Source: Pseudomonas eucalypticola
GTDB lineage: Bacteria; Pseudomonadota; Gammaproteobacteria; Pseudomonadales; Pseudomonadaceae
DNA length: 64,000 nucleotides
Direction of reading: 5' to 3'
Assembly (NCBI RefSeq): GCF_013374995.1
Contig: NZ_CP056030.1
Location: 3,442,501 to 3,506,500 of the forward strand
The notes beneath the pieces are model-generated. The model was given only the letters and a program-made list of their open reading frames with translations, did not search any database and was not told the DNA's origin. This document shows, piece by piece, positions 60,901 through 64,000 of the stretch; the first letter of the stretch is position 1; every line of letters begins with the position of its first letter. A program made the position numbers and the translations under genes.

Positions 60901-62011
60901 TCACGCCGCGGTTGCTCAGCTGGCCGTCGGCGCTGAGGGTGACGCTGTCGCGGGCGCTGATGCTCTGCGCGTTGGTGAGGTCGGCGCGGCTGCGCAGCTC
61001 GGCGCGGGTACCGGCGTAGACCGGGCCCTGGGCGTCGATGCCCGAGGCCTTGGCTACCACGGCACCGTTGGCGCTGACGCTGGCCAGGGTCAGTTTGCCG
61101 TTGGCGTCGATCTGCACGTCCCCGGCGCTGGCCGCCAGGTCACCGGCCAGGCGCACGCCCACGCCTTTCTCGGTCCCCACCAGCTTCACCGCGCCCACGT
61201 ACATGCCGCCCAAAGCGGCGCTATCGATGGCCAGTTCCGGCTTCTGCGAGCCATCGTCGGCGCGGGCCGTGGCCTGCAGGGTGTCGGCGTTGACGTCGTT
61301 GCGGCCAGCCACCACGGTGAGGTGCTTGGCGTACAGGCGAGCGTTGATCTGCGCTGTGCGGGTGATCAGTTCGAACTGGTCGATGTTGCCCGCGTCGAGG
61401 CCGGCGCCTTCGATGGCGATGTTACCGCCGTCGACCTGGAAGCGGTCCAGCCGGCCGCTGCCGTCGAGCACCGGCTTGCCGGTGGTCAGGGTCGCCCGTG
61501 GCGTGTTGATGAAGCCGCAGCCGTTGCAGGTGATGCCGTAGGGGTTGGCGACGATGACCCGGGCGGCCTGCCCCGCCACCTCGGTGTAGCCCTTGAGCTG
61601 GCTGCGGTTGTTGCCGGTGACCTCGTTGAGGATGGTGCTGGCGGCCTGGCCGTTGAGGTTGGCGTTCCCCAGCACGATGCCGCCCAGTTGCGTGGCCTGG
61701 GTGCGGCCGGTGGCGTTGTTGAGGATGACGCCCTGGCTACCGACGTTGTAGTCCTGGAACTGGTTATGGGACACCCCGCTGGCGTTGGGCGCAGCGATGT
61801 TGACCACCGGCACGCCATTGCCCGCCGTCCCCAGCGTGGTACCCGGGCCGCTGACCACGATGCCATCGGCCTGGGCCCACAGCGGCTGCCAGAACATGAC
61901 GTTGGCCAGCAGGAAGGCCAGGGCGCGCTTGGGCATGCCCCAGAAACGGTCGCGGGGCGCGACAGCGGCCGAGGGCTGGCGGGCCAGGAAGGCAAGGTGA
62001 CGGGCGTCCAT
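51983..62011 (-). CDS. cdiA: CdiA, contact-dependent inhibition toxin (two-partner secretion, FHA type)
   Basis: A 3,342-residue surface toxin. An extended signal peptide at residues 1-47 (FLARQPSAAVAP, then ALAFLLANVMFWQPLWAQA) precedes the TPS secretion domain (NPYGITCNGCGF, residues 156-167). FHA-1 repeats with LDNRGG and LDNSAGG fill residues about 430-1,200; a central receptor-binding region includes YWDQMQYVDVPAFNAA; FHA-2 repeats extend to about 2,450, followed by a pretoxin region. The C-terminal about 130 residues form the toxin: FQAHHTLPQYL (His3253, His3254), then HPATLITQYSH, resembling HNH/Endo VII-type (AHH/SHH) nucleases. No VENN motif was seen. No cdiB lies in the window. Confidence 0.93.
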   Translation of the reverse strand: MDARHLAFLARQPSAAVAPRDRFWGMPKRALAFLLANVMFWQPLWAQADGIVVSGPGTTLGTAGNGVPVVNIAAPNASGVSHNQFQDYNVGSQGVILNNATGRTQATQLGGIVLGNANLNGQAASTILNEVTGNNRSQLKGYTEVAGQAARVIVANPYGITCNGCGFINTPRATLTTGKPVLDGSGRLDRFQVDGGNIAIEGAGLDAGNIDQFELITRTAQINARLYAKHLTVVAGRNDVNADTLQATARADDGSQKPELAIDSAALGGMYVGAVKLVGTEKGVGVRLAGDLAASAGDVQIDANGKLTLASVSANGAVVAKASGIDAQGPVYAGTRAELRSRADLTNAQSISARDSVTLSADGQLSNRGVIEAGVNADNSRNSQGDVTLQAADISNSASVIASRTLAATATHTLGNDNGVIQGRDVTLTTAQLTNTGSGARLRGENSLNLNTPAIANLGGLIRFGAGQNVDLSLASLDNRAGRLEVVGGQFKVVAANFDNRDGSLLADTLDLDARRLDNRGGVLAASVGSAKVKTALLDNRQGTVQAATRLDVSGGEQRNSAGTLLGDAISVTADSLDNSAGGLISAAQGDLALALTGDFNNQNGSAQARQALSINAGAVDNRTGTLSADSVSVTAGSLDNSADGLVSAGQGAIDLRLARQFNNQAGRALAKTLFSLHASTVDNRGGKLQGQALVLNAPAARLDNRGGSLLFDTLNIAAGKLDNRDAGLIATGIGGATLTLASLDNSGGRIQGDGSLLISAPTLDNRAGVITGQAVTLTTDALDNSAKGAILGNGGTVRLTVDGVLNNATGTIDAANQRLLLTSFTQLDNRNGSLGGNRVDISGTQLDNSQGGQITAGAEGLQITAATVLNQQGLLYAKGGAVTLDLADGTLQNQGGSVVADSLDVTAGHLDNSADDSRAGMLSSIVGALKLKVAQLTNRAGTLFAKGKLSLDGQQLNNANGGEISGASLAIDLGGQLRNQGLIEALGGLSINAASLDNSGRISGLGGARSQFTIGGALVNSGTLKFNSDVFSLTAGSLDGGPGSINGTGRSDWHLGTASSVGRAQFDGTFAITSGGALAVLAGDRLATTDSLILNVGSLDNAGELVSDLDMTLLAAGDQVNRGLLSSQGHLRVNARDFSQVGGRLTSAGNTTLTLTGDLANAGRLIAGNDLTISATGISNDGTLGGQGHVSLSARQTISNNADTLLFAGGDLALRADRFSNTYGELYNQGNLSFAAYDGGRASAFSNLSGSVQSLGRIDLNAVSIENAKAQFELAQAVVSGTLEWKCGQHCGGHDSFKRGSITITKALEESVLLDSPMARLIAGSDMTLNASDVQNRYSLLAANGDLTLNADTLLNQGASSRSGSQVIVIATPQRISTGYWDQMQYVDVPAFNAAVAAGHFDESRFNELIARSSDSRFQQQSDVTTWTPDSTHNYTSTIQSGGTATLNVTQSVQNGTLLEQTLAQLTGTLDNEATQKVGAVVLQLSPERSAATPVAAKDVQRVERIDTDGTVHVSFIPVDFTGVPFAAVDPTASTSFRLPQGEYGLFVPSQNPQSHYLIETNPNLTDPSRFMSSDYLLGQLGFSADEAARRLGDGRYESRLISDAVVAQTGQRFLAASLTSDYDQYRYLMDNALASKDALNLSVGVGLSAQQVAALTHDIVWLENRVIDGQNVLVPVLYLAQADERNLNGGSLIQGRNLSLMAGSDLVNVGTLRASEDLSASAGGSLYNGGVVEANERLSLLAQDSIRNALAGDIRASQVSLQTLKGDIVNDRTAIAVNDGAGMRTLTDAGARIAAGQTVNVTAGQDLTNHGAISAGGDANLNAARDINLVAVQDVSEKHEFHNGGHDSSVTSVVNNLKSTVTAGGNLSLDAGRDLNAVAGQAHADKDLTASASRDINLNSAVDVNDLHTFSKSGHKRVTRENNQTQQQASELSAGGNVVAVATNDMTLAASKISAGDQAYLYAGQQLSVVAGENSTGTLYDMSKKTRTSKKSQLDEVLNTTNAGSLVTSGKGTTAVAGQDLLIRGSEVSADTGEVRLQAVNDVAIVAGQDTTTARHESSSSKSSWGGLKASKVKDKVNEAQTTAVGSLVSGDTVNISAGRDAAVQGSSLVSTDDINVLAGRDLSVDAAENTFKRTEYHKEKTRDLTGIATANMGGLDDIAGSLHLSIGQQKHIGNASGTTLAGSTIGSSAGNVNLSAGRALSVVGSNLVSTRDMTLTGADVRIAAGMETARQSSVDTSSRVGVGRVIGGTVVDTVKSIRNDVQAARQADDKRLAAVKGAQAALSLYNAVGSSSAGAANESEGRPANSGGSLIKIGLEVAATHSKSTSDYSSQTAKPSTLTTGANLSVIATGDQAGANGDIDIVGSQLKAQQTLLMAKNNINLESAQNTQEWSNHDSHNKLAIGASFNIGSQNGFTLDLGAQTAKGLGTGSELTQVNTTVDTSTLILQSGQDTTLAGAQLRADTVKADIGGNLNIASRQDEADSKNKQTSGGFGGSICVPPFCYGSTVTASGNLAASNTKSDYAAVTDQTGLFAGTGGYDIHVGGTTRLDGAVIASDATPDKNRLDTDRLIVSDIKNKSNVKSSAAGISLSYNGSEGGVGGSVPLMLTDNDASHTRSAISEGTITVRNPEGANDLVGLNRDTAGANEQLDRPDLKVMQERIDLIQSTVQLGQSAIETVAAAKRKDAQEQSKKASTPEEVAAANAAIKDASDWSLGGDKRLLADVATGLIAGALGGAGGTTSVGILANTTAADTYKAIGDYANRQELYAIDDATRAAWSEGGAARTLMHTLAGALQGLSGGNPLAGATGAAASATLMPLVDDALKASGITDETQRNSLASVIAAGVGIGAAGATGQSTAGQITGAQVAASVDHYNRQLHPKEIALLKAQASALAQAANISDAEAEDRLAKALAYYVDAGWHAVIARHEDAPDSTTLKYLGIALAPLGSTYDTPLLVNGLPSAAPEKVYTPGEIVVLVQAYQLLHGDQYQDKLINSEYLNPGFDVASNEDYRFYEKNLNYSADGYRAVSGSLTGTTQGYKEAITETAGNYWALANSLTNDFFGTVGSVSSGVANGLVAAVSTDQAWNSYWEKHDTTKVLEALYDFQGDAAASAAVKAKDEAGLMLDAIPANRVGKLAEVAAKVEAQVVKQAVLPAGYREGTGVGAGFPTTALLPEGYRRVLNTKTGGVEVLGSDGTLYLETAAGLKTKAGGNLRELVEAEKRIASAKATGQIVPDVISPTYRELQGLNKGFQAHHTLPQYLGKMLGYTKNDMLDHPATLITQYSHTGKVNPDAMHKAISKYLPPVVGGKPATYTSGQISSGLQKAYDDIGRPELFDSIKHLIK

Positions 62012-62425
62012 GTCGGGTACTCGTTGCAGCGGGAATTAGAGGTAGAGGTTCAGGCAGAAGCGGTTTGGAAGCGACAGCCAGGGGCGCCATGAGGGGGGGC
62101 TGGAAGCAAACATCGATTCGATCCTTGAAGCGTCGGGGGGTGCTGGGGAGCGGCGATACTAGGGGGCCAGGGCGGGATCGTCAAACGCTCGACACAATCA
62201 AGACACAATCCGCTTAAACGCAGATAAAACCACAAAAATGCCTAAAAACCTCGGCAAACGTGCCGCCAAATTGATGGATCCAAACTTTGCTAGCGCAAGC
62301 TGTACCCCCTACAGATGTAGGGGCTGGCCCCGATGAACGGCAACACTCGTTACAACTTTCCTACAGATTTTGAGCATTGTAGGAAGCGCTTGGCGCGGCG
62401 ATGCAGGGTTGCGAGCAGGAAGGGA
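62012..62425. other. Intergenic region upstream of cdiA with REP-like inverted repeats
   Basis: About 414 bp without a gene between cdiA and rutR. Two inverted repeats built on the same core occur: CCCCTACA-GA-TGTAGGGG at 62306-62323 and TTCCTACA-N12-TGTAGGAA at 62358-62385, with a GGGGCTGGCCCC palindrome beside the first. These look like a pair of REP elements facing each other. The AT-rich stretch at 62200-62290 presumably holds the cdiA promoter, but no clear consensus was seen. Confidence 0.55.
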
Positions 62426-63106
62426 CTACGCAGCGGGCCTGGGTCGCAGCCCATTGAGGATCAGCCCCCGGACATTCTCCAGCACCTCCTGGAAAAATAC
62501 CGGGTCACTCAGGCCCTTGCCCGTCACCGCCGCCACTTGGCTGGCGAAGTCAGCGTAGTGCTGGGTAGTGGCCCAGAGGGAGAAAATCAGGTGGTGGGGT
62601 TCGATCGCGGCTAGCTGCCCGGAGTCGATCCAGGCCTGGATCACCTGCACCTTGCTTTCCACCAGATCGCGCAGCGGCTCCTGCAACTCCTTGAGCAGCA
62701 ACGGCGCACCCTGGACGATCTCCAGGCAGAACAGCCGCGACTCGGCGGGGTGGTCGCGGGACAGTTCCAGCTTGATGCGAATGTAGTCACCGATAGCCTG
62801 CAGCGGATCCTGTTCGGCGCTGAAACCACGCAACGGCCGCAACCATACCTCCAGCAATTGGCGCAACACGCTCAGGTACAGCTCGTCCTTGGTGCTGAAG
62901 TAATACAACAGGTTGGTCTTGGAGACGTCGGCCAGGCTGGCCACCTGGTCCAGGCTGGTGCCATGCACACCGAAACGCGAGAACAGCTGCAGGGCGGCGT
63001 CGAGAATGACCGTGCGCTTGCTCTCCACCAAGCGGTGGCGGCGCTTGAGGGTGGCGGCGCTAGGAGTGCGCCGGGCCTTGGCCGGGGCAGCGGGCTCTTT
63101 CTTCAC
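62426..63106 (-). CDS. rutR: RutR, TetR-family regulator of pyrimidine degradation
   Basis: A 226-residue TetR-type repressor. The helix-turn-helix is in residues about 30-75 ([33 protein letters not shown]), and the effector domain has [14 protein letters not shown] and [14 protein letters not shown], which are RutR signatures. RutR binds uracil and controls the rut operon for pyrimidine-ring use. The GTG at 63106 has AAGGA seven bases upstream; a longer frame to 63439 runs back through the rutA promoter and is rejected. It is divergent from rutA. Confidence 0.93.
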   Translation of the reverse strand: MKKEPAAPAKARRTPSAATLKRRHRLVESKRTVILDAALQLFSRFGVHGTSLDQVASLADVSKTNLLYYFSTKDELYLSVLRQLLEVWLRPLRGFSAEQDPLQAIGDYIRIKLELSRDHPAESRLFCLEIVQGAPLLLKELQEPLRDLVESKVQVIQAWIDSGQLAAIEPHHLIFSLWATTQHYADFASQVAAVTGKGLSDPVFFQEVLENVRGLILNGLRPRPAA

Positions 63107-63199
63107 AGGGGCGTCCTTTGACCGGCTGAACAACAGTCGCACTTTACCGCGCGCAACGCCCGTGGCAACCACCCCGCCCCGCCCCAACGCTGTGCGGCG

Positions 63200-63216
63200 T
63201 GCACAAACCAGGTGCT
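63200..63216. promoter_or_regulatory. Candidate NtrC-binding site upstream of rutA
   Basis: TGCACAAACCAGGTGCT has arms TGCAC and GTGCT in the 17-bp layout of NtrC sites (TGCAC-N7-GTGCA). It lies about 107 bp before the presumed start of transcription for rutA, a normal enhancer distance. In E. coli the rut operon is under NtrC control. Confidence 0.5.
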
Positions 63217-63222
63217 CCAGCA

Positions 63223-63238
63223 CGGACCGTTTGGTCTG
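63223..63238. promoter_or_regulatory. Candidate RutR operator between rutR and rutA
   Basis: CGGACCGTTTGGTCTG contains GACC-N4-GGTC, the core of the RutR consensus TTGACCANNTGGTCAA, with mismatches only in the outer bases. It sits between the two divergent genes, as expected for RutR control of both. Confidence 0.65.
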
Positions 63239-63280
63239 GTGCAAAAACCAAGCCGTTGACTGCAAAGAGGAAAATGAAGA

Positions 63281-63296
63281 TGGCCTGGTTAGTGCT
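63281..63296 (+). promoter_or_regulatory. Candidate sigma-54 promoter for rutA
   Basis: TGGCCTGGTTAGTGCT has GG and GC separated by ten bases, the required -24/-12 spacing, with TGGC and TGCT matching the consensus. It would place transcription start near 63307, 35 bp before the rutA ATG. Three internal positions differ from consensus. Confidence 0.5.
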
Positions 63297-63341
63297 AGTG
63301 CCCTTGAGCCTTTTTCCCGCCCCGTGCAAGAGGATCGCCCC

Positions 63342-64000
63342 ATGGACGTCGGAATCTTCATTCCCATCGGCAACAACGGCTGGCTGATTTCCACCACTGC
63401 GCCCCAGTACAAACCCACCTTCGAGCTGAACAAGACCATTGTGCAGAAAGCCGAGTACTACGGCTTCGATTTCGCCCTGTCGATGATCAAGTTGCGCGGC
63501 TTCGGCGGCCAGACCGAGTTCTGGGAACACAACCTGGAGTCCTTCACGCTGATGGCAGGACTGGCCGCGGTGACCTCTCGTATTCAACTGTTCGCCACCG
63601 CCGCCACCCTGACCCTGCCCCCGGCCATTGTCGCGCGCATGGCCAGCACCATCGACTCGATCTCCGGCGGGCGCTTTGGTGTCAACCTGGTGACCGGCTG
63701 GCAGAAGCCCGAATACGAGCAGATGGGCCTGTGGCCCGGCGACGCGTTCTTCCACACCCGCTACGCCTACCTGGCCGAATACGCCCAGGTACTGCGCGAC
63801 CTGTGGAATACCGGGCGCAGCGACTTCAAGGGCGACTACTTCACCATGGACGACTGCCGGGTCAGCCCCACGCCGCAGGCCGACATGAAAGTGATCTGCG
63901 CCGGCCAGAGCGACGCCGGCATGGCGTTTTCATCACAGTACGCCGACTACAATTTCTGCTTCGGCAAAGGCGTGAACACCCCTACCGCTTTTGCCCCCAC
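63342..64000 (+). CDS. rutA: RutA, pyrimidine monooxygenase (3' partial)
   Basis: The first 219 residues of a flavin-dependent luciferase-like monooxygenase that opens the uracil ring. The start [20 protein letters not shown] is the RutA hallmark, followed by [29 protein letters not shown], conserved in the family. The ATG has AGAGGA eight bases upstream. The frame is open to the end of the window, so the gene continues outside. Divergent rutR and the sites between them place it as the first gene of a rut operon. Confidence 0.93.
   Translation, partial: MDVGIFIPIGNNGWLISTTAPQYKPTFELNKTIVQKAEYYGFDFALSMIKLRGFGGQTEFWEHNLESFTLMAGLAAVTSRIQLFATAATLTLPPAIVARMASTIDSISGGRFGVNLVTGWQKPEYEQMGLWPGDAFFHTRYAYLAEYAQVLRDLWNTGRSDFKGDYFTMDDCRVSPTPQADMKVICAGQSDAGMAFSSQYADYNFCFGKGVNTPTAFAP

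Overview
The window is chromosomal DNA of a Pseudomonas, most likely of the P. putida or a related fluorescent lineage. This rests on uniformly high GC, REP-type intergenic repeats with a RAYT transposase, a lexA2-imuA-imuB-dnaE2 mutagenesis cassette, a RutR/RutA pyrimidine pair, a second zinc-type HemB, and a filamentous-haemagglutinin-type CdiA with the extended signal peptide common in pseudomonads. No rRNA, tRNA or CRISPR array was found.

Layout. Positions 1-5.6 kb hold regulators (RpiR, AraC, LysR), hemB, ddlA and small membrane proteins. A block of diverging and inverted long repeats (5.8-6.6 kb) precedes a 2-hydroxyacid-type dehydrogenase coupled to a DAACS symporter, and a divergent EmrA/EmrB-type efflux pair. 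From 11.7 to 18.2 kb there is a lone tyrosine recombinase, a GapN-like dehydrogenase, an MFS protein, a REP array with its RAYT gene, and a polyol-type MFS carrier. Positions 18.2-26.2 kb carry a thiolase, a two-subunit FAD sugar/alcohol dehydrogenase, an FdhF/YdeP molybdoenzyme, a divergent second moaA and a LysR regulator. Positions 26.5-31.4 kb are a tightly coupled iron-chelate uptake operon (permease, ATPase, TonB receptor, binding protein). Next come a 1,650-residue DUF6543-like toxin-related protein and, on the minus strand, the SOS cassette lexA2-imuA-imuB-dnaE2, whose operator is visible. An aldo/keto reductase with a divergent LysR gene closes this part.

The accessory core is 44.3-62.0 kb, all read on the minus strand apart from an insertion sequence. 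A 3,342-residue CdiA and its immunity gene are followed by at least five further toxin/immunity units, several broken. They share a GC-rich hinge, including a 72-bp tandem repeat and a conserved GGEPRAVGADVV boundary, after which each toxin is different. The last unit, a NucA/NucB-like DNase, is cut by an IS3-family element whose far side lies in what looks like the tail of the cognate immunity gene. No cdiB-type transporter gene lies in the window. The right end holds rutR and divergent rutA, with candidate NtrC, RutR and sigma-54 sites between them.

How it fits together. Three themes stand out: contact-dependent competition (CdiA, CdiI and a reservoir of spare warheads), damage-inducible mutagenesis under a self-regulated LexA2, and nutrient scavenging (siderophore operon, rut pathway, several carriers). 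Broken reading frames in the toxin array, the IS and possibly the DUF6543 gene are called from single-sequence comparison of frames and could include assembly errors.
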